Below, piece by piece: positions 37,052 through 44,779 of a stretch of DNA of 64,000 bases. The notes under the pieces were generated by a model. The model was not told the DNA's origin and ran no database searches. It saw only the letters and a program-made list of their open reading frames with translations. Positions within the stretch are counted from its first letter, which is position 1. Every line of letters begins with the position of its first letter. This DNA comes from Ga0077548 sp035440445 (GTDB lineage Bacteria > Pseudomonadota > Alphaproteobacteria > Rhizobiales > Xanthobacteraceae), in NCBI GenBank assembly GCA_035440445.1, contig DAORMJ010000001.1:62001-126000 (forward strand). The letters are read 5' to 3'. The position numbers and the translations under genes are program-made.

Positions 37052-37986
37052 GCGCGCGAAACCTCATCATCGTTCTCGCACTTGCAGGCTTGGTTGCGTT
37101 GCTTGCTTTCGTGCCGTCGGTTGCGAACGGCTATCAGCTGTCGCTCGCAATCAACATCATGAACTATACGGTGCTCGCCACCGCATGGACGCTGTTCTCC
37201 GGCCCCACGCGCTACGTGTCGCTTGCGACCGTCGCCTTCTTCGGCATCGGTGCTTACACGGTCGCCGTGCTGGGCGAGGTGCTGGCATGGCCCTTGGTGC
37301 TTGCGATCGCTTTCGCCATCGGTTTCGTGCTCTCCCTGATCGTGGGGCTCTCGACGCTCCGGCTGTCCGGCGTTTACTTCGTGATCTTCACCTTCGGTCT
37401 CGCCGAACTCGTGCGCCAGCTCGTCACCTGGTACGAAGTGAACGTTACGCGCACGCTCGGCCGCTATGTCTTCGTCGACATCACAACAGAGCAGATTTAC
37501 TGGCAGTTGCTTGCGCTTGCCGTCGCCGTATTCGTCTCGGGCTGGCTGATCCAGCGCTCGAAGTTCGGGCTTGCCTTGCGCGTGATCGGTGATGACGAGG
37601 CCGTGGCGCGCCACGTCGGCATCAACACGACCATGGCGAAAGTCGTGCTCTTTGCCTTCAGCGCGTCTTTCATGACGCTCGCGGGCGCGGTGATGGCCCC
37701 GCGCTGGACCTATATCGACCCGGCAATTGCGTTCAATCCGGTGGTCTCGTTTCAGGTGCTGATCATGGCGCTCCTCGGCGGCGTGCACCGGCTCTATGGC
37801 CCGGTCTTCGGCGTCATCCCGCTTGCGCTGCTCTTTGAATTCCTGCTCGCCCGCTTCCCGAACCATTTCAGCATCATGGTTGGCATCGCCTTCCTGCTGA
37901 TCGTCTATGCCATCCCGCGCGGCATCGTCGGCTTGATCGAGGGCGCGCAGCTTTCCCTGCAGCGGATGAAGGGCGCGAAAGCATGA
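37048..37986 (+). CDS. livM: Branched-chain-type ABC permease LivM, system 2
   Basis: A 312-residue permease with about nine helices. SGPTRYVSLATVAFFGIGAYT stands where LivM usually has the GQVSLGHG segment, so this region has diverged from system 1; the late IMALLGGVHRLYGPVFGVIPL segment is typical. Overlaps both neighbours by 4 bases. Confidence 0.9.
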   Translation: MSARNLIIVLALAGLVALLAFVPSVANGYQLSLAINIMNYTVLATAWTLFSGPTRYVSLATVAFFGIGAYTVAVLGEVLAWPLVLAIAFAIGFVLSLIVGLSTLRLSGVYFVIFTFGLAELVRQLVTWYEVNVTRTLGRYVFVDITTEQIYWQLLALAVAVFVSGWLIQRSKFGLALRVIGDDEAVARHVGINTTMAKVVLFAFSASFMTLAGAVMAPRWTYIDPAIAFNPVVSFQVLIMALLGGVHRLYGPVFGVIPLALLFEFLLARFPNHFSIMVGIAFLLIVYAIPRGIVGLIEGAQLSLQRMKGAKA

Positions 37987-38714
37987 ACGCGCCGTTGCTT
38001 TCGATTTCCGGGCTGACCCGCCGCTTCGGCGGGCTCGTCGCCGTGGATGGCGTCACGCTGGAAGTGCGGCCGGGCGAGATCGTCGGCCTGCTAGGCCCCA
38101 ACGGCTCTGGCAAGACGACCGTGCTGAATCTGATTTCCGGCGCGCTGAAGTCCGACGCCGGCAGCATCCAGCTTCGCGGCCGCCCGCTGGAAAAACTTCC
38201 CGCGTTCAAGATCGCGCGCGAAGGCGTCGCACGGACGTTTCAGCTCGTTCGCGTACTTGGCTCCATGACCTGCGCGGAGAATGTCATTGCGGGCCTTGCC
38301 TTCGGCGCGAAGAGCCGCTGGGGCGAGGAGGCGAATGCCGCAGCGCAGGATTTGCTCGCCCGCGTGGGGCTTGCAAACCGCGCGCATGTCATGACTTCCG
38401 AGCTCACTTACATCGATCAGAAGCGGCTGGAGCTTGCCCGCGCGCTCGCGATGCAGCCCGAACTCTTGCTCCTCGACGAATGGCTGGCGGGACTGAACCC
38501 AACCGAACTGCGCGATGGGATCGAACTCATCCGCTCGCTCCGCGCCGAGGGCCGCACCATCCTGATGGTCGAGCATGTGATGGATGCTATCCGTTCGCTG
38601 TGCGACCGCTGCTATGTGATGAATGCCGGGCGCAAGATCGCGGAAGGCACGCCGAAGGATGTGCTCGCCGACGCGGAAGTGATCCGCGCCTATCTGGGAG
38701 ACGCGGATGCTTGA
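37983..38714 (+). CDS. livG: Branched-chain-type ABC ATPase LivG, system 2
   Basis: A 243-residue ATPase. Walker A GPNGSGKTT lies near residue 37. The signature region reads LTYIDQKRLELARAL and Walker B is LLLLDEWLAGLN, with Trp in place of the usual Pro. The switch segment is MVEHVMDAI. It overlaps the following livF by 8 bases. Confidence 0.9.
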   Translation: MNAPLLSISGLTRRFGGLVAVDGVTLEVRPGEIVGLLGPNGSGKTTVLNLISGALKSDAGSIQLRGRPLEKLPAFKIAREGVARTFQLVRVLGSMTCAENVIAGLAFGAKSRWGEEANAAAQDLLARVGLANRAHVMTSELTYIDQKRLELARALAMQPELLLLDEWLAGLNPTELRDGIELIRSLRAEGRTILMVEHVMDAIRSLCDRCYVMNAGRKIAEGTPKDVLADAEVIRAYLGDADA

Positions 38715-39414
38715 AGTCTCCGGTCTGTCGGTCGCCTATGGCAAGCACCGCGCGCTCGACGATGTGAAAATCTCGGTCGGCGAGCGCGAGATCGTGGTGA
38801 TCCTCGGCGCGAACGGCTCCGGCAAGACTTCGCTCCTCAAAGCAGTGGCCGGCATTGTCCCGAAATCCGGCGCGAAGATCGTTCTCTCCGGCCGCGACAT
38901 CACCGCGATGCGCGCGAACGACATCGTCGAAGCGGGGCTTGCGTTGGTGCCGGAAGGCCGTGGAATTTTCGGCGAACTCACGGTGCGCGAAAATCTCCTG
39001 CTCGGAGCCTACGCCAGACGCGCGCGCGCGAAAGAGAAAGAGAATCTGGAGCGCACCTTGTCGCTGTTTCCGAAACTCGCGCAGCGCATGGCGCAGGCCG
39101 CCAACACCATGAGCGGCGGCGAGCAGCAGATGGTCGCAATCGGCCGCGCGCTGATGTCGGCGCCCGATATCCTGCTGCTCGATGAGCCCTCGCTCGGCCT
39201 TTCGCCTCTGGTCTGCGGTGAGCTGTTCGCATCGCTCGGAAAAATCCGCGGCGCCGGCATCGGCGTCCTGCTCGTCGAGCAGAACGCGAAGCGCAGCCTG
39301 CAGATCGCCGACCGCGGTTACCTCATCGAAACCGGGCGGATCACCGGCGAGGGAAGTGCCGCGCAGTTGCGCGACGATCCGGCGGTGCAGCGCGCTTATC
39401 TCGGTGTGGAATGA
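38707..39414 (+). CDS. livF: Branched-chain-type ABC ATPase LivF, system 2
   Basis: A 235-residue ATPase with Walker A GANGSGKTS near residue 33, signature MSGGEQQMVAIGRAL and Walker B ILLLDEPSLGL. It overlaps livG by 8 bases and the following SDR gene by 4, which ties the SDR to the importer operon. Confidence 0.92.
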   Translation: MLEVSGLSVAYGKHRALDDVKISVGEREIVVILGANGSGKTSLLKAVAGIVPKSGAKIVLSGRDITAMRANDIVEAGLALVPEGRGIFGELTVRENLLLGAYARRARAKEKENLERTLSLFPKLAQRMAQAANTMSGGEQQMVAIGRALMSAPDILLLDEPSLGLSPLVCGELFASLGKIRGAGIGVLLVEQNAKRSLQIADRGYLIETGRITGEGSAAQLRDDPAVQRAYLGVE

Positions 39415-40178
39415 CGGGAAAACTCGACGGGAAGGTTTGTATTGTCACGGGGGCAGCCGGCAGTCTTGGCCTGGCCAGCACCGAGGCGTTTCTGGCCGAA
39501 GGCGCGAAAGTGTTGCTCGTGGACCGGGACGAAGCGCCGCTTGCACAAGCCGCGAAAGCGCTGGCGCGTCATGACGGGCGTTACGCGCTCTGTGCCGCCG
39601 ATGTGTCGGACACGGCCGGAACGAAGAAATACGTCGCCGCAGCCGTCGAAGCCTTCGGCAAGATCGACGTGTTGTTCTCGAATGCGGGCATCTCCGGCAT
39701 CATCGCGCCGATCGCGCAATATCCGGACGATCTGTTCGACCGCGTGATGGCGGTAAATGTCCGCGCGTCCTTCCTCGCGATCAAATACGCGCAGGAACAC
39801 ATGAATGACGGCGGCAGCATCATCGTGACGTCGAGCGTGGTCGGCGTCACCAGCGATCCGGGCATCTGTGCTTACGCGACCTCCAAACACGCGGTGATCG
39901 GCCTCGTCCGCACGGCGGCGAAGGAACTCGCGGCCCGCAATATCCGCGTCAACGTGCTCGCGCCGGGGCCGATCGATAATGAATTCCAGAAGAAGATCGA
40001 GGACGGCATCACCGAAGCGACCGGCCACGACGGCACAGCACTGCTCGACTCCTTCATTCCGCTGCATCGGCATGCGAAACCCGTGGAAGTGGCGCGTATG
40101 GCGCTCTTTCTCGCGTCAAACGAGAGCAGCTACTCGACCGGAAGTGTGTTCATGGCCGATGGCGGAATGCACGTCTGA
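39411..40178 (+). CDS. Short-chain dehydrogenase/reductase
   Basis: A 255-residue classical SDR. The NAD(P) motif TGAAGSLG is at about residues 12-19, NAG at about 90, and the catalytic YxxxK is YATSK near 156. It ends with the usual GSVFMADGGMHV. Coupled to livF by a 4-base overlap and followed 37 bases later by a dihydroxyacetophenone-dioxygenase-like cupin. It may oxidise a side-chain alcohol to the ketone used by the cupin; this is inference. Confidence 0.88.
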   Translation: MTGKLDGKVCIVTGAAGSLGLASTEAFLAEGAKVLLVDRDEAPLAQAAKALARHDGRYALCAADVSDTAGTKKYVAAAVEAFGKIDVLFSNAGISGIIAPIAQYPDDLFDRVMAVNVRASFLAIKYAQEHMNDGGSIIVTSSVVGVTSDPGICAYATSKHAVIGLVRTAAKELAARNIRVNVLAPGPIDNEFQKKIEDGITEATGHDGTALLDSFIPLHRHAKPVEVARMALFLASNESSYSTGSVFMADGGMHV

Positions 40179-40215
40179 TCTAAACGCCAGCAATTGCAAG
40201 CATGAGGAGGAACGA

Positions 40216-40749
40216 ATGCCCGAGATCGCCACAACGGAATTCTGGAAAGACTTGAAGCCGATCACGAAGGTGTTCCAGCCGGACGCGCTGCCGGAGGTCT
40301 ATACAAAAGACGCGGCAACCGATGACGAGAAATACTACGTGCCGTTCACCGAAACCGTATCGTCGCGCCCGCTCTGGATCTCGCCCTCGCAGAACAAGTG
40401 GTGCGACATCCTGATGGCGAAGAAGGCGGGGCTCGTGAACCGCCACTATCACCCACACGAAGTCTTCGCTTATACGATTTCGGGCAAGTGGGGCTATCTC
40501 GAACACGATTGGACCGCGACCGCCGGCGACTTCGTTTATGAGACGCCCGGCGAAGGGCACACGCTGGTCGCTTACGAGAGCGAAGAGCCGATGAAAGTAT
40601 TCTTTCAGGTGAAGGGCCCGCTGGTCTGGCTCGACGAGAACGGCGAATCCAACGGCTATTTCGACGTCCACAACTACATCGCGATGTGCAAGGCGCATTA
40701 CGAGAAGGTTGGCCTTGGCGCGGACTATATCACCAAGCTGTTTCGCTGA
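40216..40749 (+). CDS. Cupin dioxygenase, 2,4'-dihydroxyacetophenone dioxygenase-like
   Basis: A 177-residue single cupin. Likely metal ligands are His77, His79, Glu96 and His115 (HYHPHEVFAY, LEHDW and EGHTLVAY), a spacing that fits 2,4'-dihydroxyacetophenone dioxygenase, a protein of very similar size. That enzyme cuts the C-C bond between ring ketone and CH2OH to give 4-hydroxybenzoate and formate. ATG 40216 has GAGGAGG just upstream. It ends the system 2 operon; a strong terminator follows. Exact substrate unproven. Confidence 0.75.
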   Translation: MPEIATTEFWKDLKPITKVFQPDALPEVYTKDAATDDEKYYVPFTETVSSRPLWISPSQNKWCDILMAKKAGLVNRHYHPHEVFAYTISGKWGYLEHDWTATAGDFVYETPGEGHTLVAYESEEPMKVFFQVKGPLVWLDENGESNGYFDVHNYIAMCKAHYEKVGLGADYITKLFR

Positions 40750-40758
40750 TGCTTGCGA

Positions 40759-40791
40759 CGGACCGGCGCGCCTGCGCCGGTCCGCTTTCTT
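40759..40791 (+). terminator. Terminator after the importer 2 / SDR / cupin operon
   Basis: A perfect 11-base-pair GC-rich stem (40759-40769 with 40774-40784), loop GCCT, followed by CTTTCTT. It begins 9 bases after the cupin stop. Confidence 0.85.
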
Positions 40792-40867
40792 CCGATACTT
40801 GTTCACGATTAATGTTTCAGCCGAATAGTTTGCGCTAATATCTTTGCCTGCGGCTTGTCGGCTGCGG

Positions 40868-41458
40868 TCATGGCGTGAGCCCCACGCGGGCAGCGTTGAA
40901 CAGGCTGTCGATTTCGTTCTGCTCGAGCGCTGGGCCTTCCTCGTCCGCGATTTCCAGAACCTTGTCCGTGCTGCGGCGGCCGGTCCCGCCGGGATAGCCT
41001 TCGATCTTGAAACGCCGGTCGGGACCGAAGTAATTCGGGGCATCCACAAAGGGCCTGCTATGAAACGCGATCCAGGTGAGGTGGTCGTACAGCAGGCGCG
41101 GCGCGATCGGCTTTGCGATCACCATGTTCGCGCCGCTGTCGCGTGCTTTGCGGATTTGCGATTCCCGCGTGTCGCCGGTCATGAGCAGGATCGGGATGGT
41201 GCGATAGAAGCAATCGACACTGCGGCGGATTTTCAGCGTCGTCTCGAAGCCGTCATAGGGAGGTAGATGCGCGTCGCAGAGCAGGAGATCGACCCGTTGC
41301 TGCTCCAGCACCATCAGCAGTGGCTCCATGCGGTCGGCCTCTATCACCGACTTCGTGCCGAAGCCGCGCAGCACGCTGTGCACGATCCGGCGGAAGTGAT
41401 AATTCGCGTCCGCTACCAGAATGGTGTGGTCCCTAAGATTGATTGTGTTCTTTTTCAT
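40868..41458 (-). CDS. Single-domain response regulator with FliM-like C-terminal peptide
   Basis: A 196-residue protein with an N-terminal receiver domain (about 10-132): phospho-acceptor Asp62 in LLLCDAHLPPYDG, Thr94 in LLMTGD and Lys116 in VIAKPIAP. There is no DNA-binding output domain. The C-terminal 60 residues hold NYFGPDRR, a motif seen in alphaproteobacterial receivers, and near the end EQNEIDSLFN (179-188), which resembles the N-terminal CheY-binding peptide of FliM. No kinase gene is nearby. It may act by protein contacts, possibly in motility or stress signalling; role not known. Confidence 0.8.
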   Translation of the reverse strand: MKKNTINLRDHTILVADANYHFRRIVHSVLRGFGTKSVIEADRMEPLLMVLEQQRVDLLLCDAHLPPYDGFETTLKIRRSVDCFYRTIPILLMTGDTRESQIRKARDSGANMVIAKPIAPRLLYDHLTWIAFHSRPFVDAPNYFGPDRRFKIEGYPGGTGRRSTDKVLEIADEEGPALEQNEIDSLFNAARVGLTP

Positions 41459-41554
41459 GAGCGCGCAGGAGAGAGCGCTGATGACGATAAGAGCCAGAGA
41501 TTAATTTCGGTTTCCGCGCACGCGCAGCTTGCGATGAATTGCAAACAACCGAAG

Positions 41555-41591
41555 CAATGTTCTCGAACATTGTCCCGCGACAATGTTTTTT
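41555..41591 (+). promoter_or_regulatory. Two overlapping, mutually exclusive hairpins ending in a T-run
   Basis: CAATGTTC-TC-GAACATTG (41555-41572) is a perfect 8-base-pair palindrome. Its right half also pairs with the next block: AACATTGTC with GACAATGTT (41566-41574 with 41579-41587), followed by T six times (41586-41591). On the plus strand this looks like an antiterminator/terminator pair, but the flanking genes are on the minus strand. The palindrome alone could be an operator for the response regulator. Confidence 0.4.
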
Positions 41592-41594
41592 CGC

Positions 41595-42215
41595 TTATGC
41601 CGAAGGATAAGCGGCTGCGATTGCTTCCGCACGCAGGAGATCCTCCGGCGTGTTGATGTTGAGAAACGGATCGAAGGGAACGCTCGGCCATTGCGCAAAG
41701 GCGACGCCGTGGCGCGCGGCCCAACCCTGCACCTTGCGGAATTGTTCGCCGGTCAACGTGCGGCGAAGATCGTCGCGCAGGCTCACCGGCCAGAGAGCAA
41801 CCGTGTGATGGCGCTGCTCGCCTGAACTTGCCGCCGCAATCGGCGTGCGGTGTTTCTGCCGCGTTTCTTCCAGCCGCTCCGCGAGATCCTGCGGCAGGAA
41901 TGGACAGTCGCCGGGCACGCTCAATACATGCGTGACTTCCGGATGGTGCGTTGCCACCCAGTCTAGCCCCGCGAGAATTCCGGCAAGCGGCCCCGCAAAA
42001 TCGGGAACGCTGTCGGCGACGACCGGCAGTCCCGCAAACGCGAAGCGGGCAGGGTCGCCATTGGCATTGATGATGAGGCTGCCGCATTGCCCGCGCATGC
42101 GCGCGATGATGCGCGCAAGCACGGTCTTGCCGCCGATCTCGCGCAGCGTCTTGTCGCCGCCACCCATGCGCGAGGCAAGCCCGCCGGCAAGGATCAGTCC
42201 GGCCGGCTTAATCAT
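41595..42215 (-). CDS. mobA: Molybdenum cofactor guanylyltransferase
   Basis: A 206-residue nucleotidyltransferase. The N-terminal LILAGGLASRMGGGDKTL is the MobA signature (GTP and Mg binding), and VLSVPGDCPFLPQDLAERL near residue 95-110 carries the conserved acidic site. It links GMP to molybdopterin for DMSO-reductase-family enzymes. No other Mo-cofactor gene is adjacent, although a ModE-like regulator and a ModE-box receptor lie 8-10 kb away. Confidence 0.92.
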   Translation of the reverse strand: MIKPAGLILAGGLASRMGGGDKTLREIGGKTVLARIIARMRGQCGSLIINANGDPARFAFAGLPVVADSVPDFAGPLAGILAGLDWVATHHPEVTHVLSVPGDCPFLPQDLAERLEETRQKHRTPIAAASSGEQRHHTVALWPVSLRDDLRRTLTGEQFRKVQGWAARHGVAFAQWPSVPFDPFLNINTPEDLLRAEAIAAAYPSA

Positions 42216-42311
42216 GCACTGAAGAGAAATGAGACATGAGATTTCGCGTATCGTTCCGCGTCAGCTATAGCATGACAAAACTGCGCCGGCTTTGCGAAAC
42301 AGGATTTTCCG

Positions 42312-43088
42312 ATGAATCTCGAACTGAACGGCAAGAAGGTCCTGATCACCGGAGGATCGAAGGGGATCGGCCTCGCCTGTGCCGATGCATTTCGCGCGGA
42401 GGGCGCGATGGTCGCGATCTGCTCGCGTTCGGCGGAGCATCTGGAGAAAGCGGCCGCGACGCGACCCGGTCTTCATGCCATTGCGGCCGACCTGAGCGAT
42501 GCAGCCGAGGCGGCGCGCGCGGTCGCGGACGCCGAAAAGGCACTTGGTGCGATCGACATTCTCGTTAACTCGGCCGGGGCGGCGCGGCGCACTGCGCCCG
42601 ACGATCTCACGCCTGCGTTCTGGCGCGCGGCGATGGACGCGAAGTATTTCACGTATATTCACGTCATCGATCCGGTGGTGAAGCACATGGCCGCGCACGG
42701 CAAGGGCGTGATCGTCAATGTCATCGGCGTCGGCGGGAAGGTCGCGATGCCTTCGCACATTGCCGGCGGTGCCGCGAACGCCGCCTTGATGCTGGCGACC
42801 GCGGGCCTGGGCGCGGTCTATGCCCCGAAGGGCGTCCGTGTCGTCGGCGTGAGCCCGGGCCTGACCGAAACAGACCGCGTTGCCGAAGGGCTGGTCGCGG
42901 ATGCGAAACTCCTCAACATGTCCATCGAGCAGGCGCGTGCCGAGAACATCGCGCGCCTCCCGCTCGGCCGCATGGCGAGTGCGGAGGAAATTGCGGACAC
43001 CGTGCTCTTCGTCGCTTCCGATCGCGGCGGCTATATCACCGGCACCACGATCTCGGTCGATGGTGGCCTCAATCCGGTCGTGCTGTAA
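42312..43088 (+). CDS. SDR family protein with altered catalytic residues
   Basis: A 258-residue SDR-fold protein. The NAD(P) motif TGGSKGIG is intact near residue 12, NSAG is present near 88 and the C-terminus ends ISVDGGLNPVVL. Where YxxxK should stand (about residue 150-160) the sequence reads SHIAGGAANAAL, so Tyr and Lys are replaced by His and Ala. It may be an atypical reductase or a non-catalytic member. It stands alone between mobA (divergent) and the fused dioxygenase (convergent). Confidence 0.75.
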   Translation: MNLELNGKKVLITGGSKGIGLACADAFRAEGAMVAICSRSAEHLEKAAATRPGLHAIAADLSDAAEAARAVADAEKALGAIDILVNSAGAARRTAPDDLTPAFWRAAMDAKYFTYIHVIDPVVKHMAAHGKGVIVNVIGVGGKVAMPSHIAGGAANAALMLATAGLGAVYAPKGVRVVGVSPGLTETDRVAEGLVADAKLLNMSIEQARAENIARLPLGRMASAEEIADTVLFVASDRGGYITGTTISVDGGLNPVVL

Positions 43089-43102
43089 CGCGAGAGCGAG
43101 GC

Positions 43103-44665
43103 TTAGCCGGACAGAGCGGAAGTTTCTTCATACCATTCCTGCGCGATCTTCAGGTCTTCCTGCGTCAGTTCGTGTCCGGCCTGAATGATCCTGGCTTCAA
43201 CTTCCGCGCCGGATGCCCGCAACCATTTTTCCAGCGGCGGCGCACCGAAGGCATAAGGATCGTGCGAGCCTGTGAGTGTGAGCACGTGCTTTCCGGTAAG
43301 GTCCGCCTTCGGCAAGGTTGCGAGCACCTGCATCGGCCGCAACAGGATCGCGCGCGAGATGGTCTCGGGAAAAAGTCCCATTACCGCGGAAGCAAAGTTT
43401 GCTCCGTTGGAGAAGCCGAGAAATGTCAGACGGGAACTATCGAGACCATAACTCGCGATGGCCTCCGCCATAAAGGCGGTGAAAGCCTCGGCCTCCTTGC
43501 GGATGTCGGCCTCGTCGAAGGTGGTCGCGCTGAAGCGGCGGAACCAGCGCGCGATGCCTTCATCGGCCGCGCGGCCGCGCACGCCGAAGAGAGTCGCGTT
43601 CGGCGCGATGCGGCGCGCCAGCGGCATGAGGTCGGTTTCGTTGCCGCCGGTTCCATGCAGCAGCACGATGGTATTGCCGTCCGGCCGCGCGGCCGCCTGC
43701 AGCCGGTGCGCGAACGAAAGTTCGCGATGCGCGATACGCGGCTCACCCGGACGGGAGAATTGCGGGAGCATGATCTTCAGGTCCTCCGCGCGGAATTGAT
43801 CCCTGTCGGGGATAAACAACGTCTCGCCAAGACGTTCCGCGGTTTCATCTACGAGGAAGCCGGGGCCGTCCGTCGCAAGTTCGAACAGCGTACCCCCGGG
43901 CTCGCGCACGTAGAGCGAGATGAAATATTTCCGGTCGTGAAAATTCGTCGGAGAGGAGTTCAGTTTCGAGAACTCCGCTTCCGCACGCTTCACGGCCGCC
44001 ACATCCGCAGCCCGGAAGGCAACGTGATCCGCGACACCGGTTCCCTGCGCGCCGGAGACGAAGCCGGTGCCGTCGCGAACATCGATGGCGTCGGTATCGG
44101 ACAGAAGCCGCAGGGACGAGCCTTCGCGCGCGTCATCGCGATAACCAAACCGCCGGACGAATGCTGCCGTCTCATCTGGGGTCTCGGTGAGGATCGTAAC
44201 AGAGCGCAGTCTTTGCACCGCCGCACTGTCGCTTTGCCAGGGTGCCGCCGCGCGCAGATCGGACGCCACGAGCTTGACGATCACGCCGTCGGGGTCTTTC
44301 AGCCGCAGAAGGGGTTCGCCGAACTCTTTCGCCGGCCCCTCGAATTTGATGCCGGCGCGGATCGCGCGCGTCATCCATTCGCCAAGCGATCCCGGCGGCA
44401 CCGCGAAGCCGATTTCGATGACCTGTCCATTCCCGATCCGGCCCTGCGCGCCGCCTTCCCAGACCAGGAAGCTGACGATCGACCCCGGCGAGCCGAGCCG
44501 GTCGCCGTAAAAGAGGTGAAGCTGCTCGCTGTCCTCTCCGCCGCCGGTCTGCTTGACGAGGCGCAGGCCGAGAAAGCCGAGATAGAAGTCCACGTTCTGC
44601 TGCACGCGGCGCGTCATCAGCGTAACGTGGTGGATGCCGCTTGCGGGGCCTTGCTGCGCGTTCAT
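43103..44665 (-). CDS. Fused VOC ring-cleaving dioxygenase / alpha-beta hydrolase (MhqO-MhqD-like)
   Basis: A 520-residue fusion. The first 310 residues are a two-module VOC dioxygenase like MhqO/PcpA, with likely Fe ligands in IHHVTL, VADHVAFR and GTLFELATD. Residues about 325-520 form a phospholipase/carboxylesterase-type hydrolase like MhqD, with LLHGTGGNE, the nucleophile elbow GFSNGA and a late AGHE His. In Bacillus the two are separate genes of one hydroquinone-detoxification operon. ATG 44665 was chosen because the VOC domain starts 10 residues later; the upstream open frame overlaps the neighbour gene antisense and is not coding. Confidence 0.85.
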   Translation of the reverse strand: MNAQQGPASGIHHVTLMTRRVQQNVDFYLGFLGLRLVKQTGGGEDSEQLHLFYGDRLGSPGSIVSFLVWEGGAQGRIGNGQVIEIGFAVPPGSLGEWMTRAIRAGIKFEGPAKEFGEPLLRLKDPDGVIVKLVASDLRAAAPWQSDSAAVQRLRSVTILTETPDETAAFVRRFGYRDDAREGSSLRLLSDTDAIDVRDGTGFVSGAQGTGVADHVAFRAADVAAVKRAEAEFSKLNSSPTNFHDRKYFISLYVREPGGTLFELATDGPGFLVDETAERLGETLFIPDRDQFRAEDLKIMLPQFSRPGEPRIAHRELSFAHRLQAAARPDGNTIVLLHGTGGNETDLMPLARRIAPNATLFGVRGRAADEGIARWFRRFSATTFDEADIRKEAEAFTAFMAEAIASYGLDSSRLTFLGFSNGANFASAVMGLFPETISRAILLRPMQVLATLPKADLTGKHVLTLTGSHDPYAFGAPPLEKWLRASGAEVEARIIQAGHELTQEDLKIAQEWYEETSALSG

Positions 44666-44779
44666 CGGGTGGTCTCGATGCGCGGCTGCGTCCTGAGAAA
44701 TTCCGATTGCATTCGCTGACGATAGCATCAATTTTAGCGGCAGCGCGAATGTCGCGCGCTGGCGAAGTGAAGGCTGCTC

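Noticed and set aside
41555..41572. LexA-type SOS box (GTTC/GAAC palindrome)
   Set aside because: Alphaproteobacterial SOS boxes are direct GTTC-N7-GTTC repeats; the palindromic form here does not fit and no SOS gene is near.
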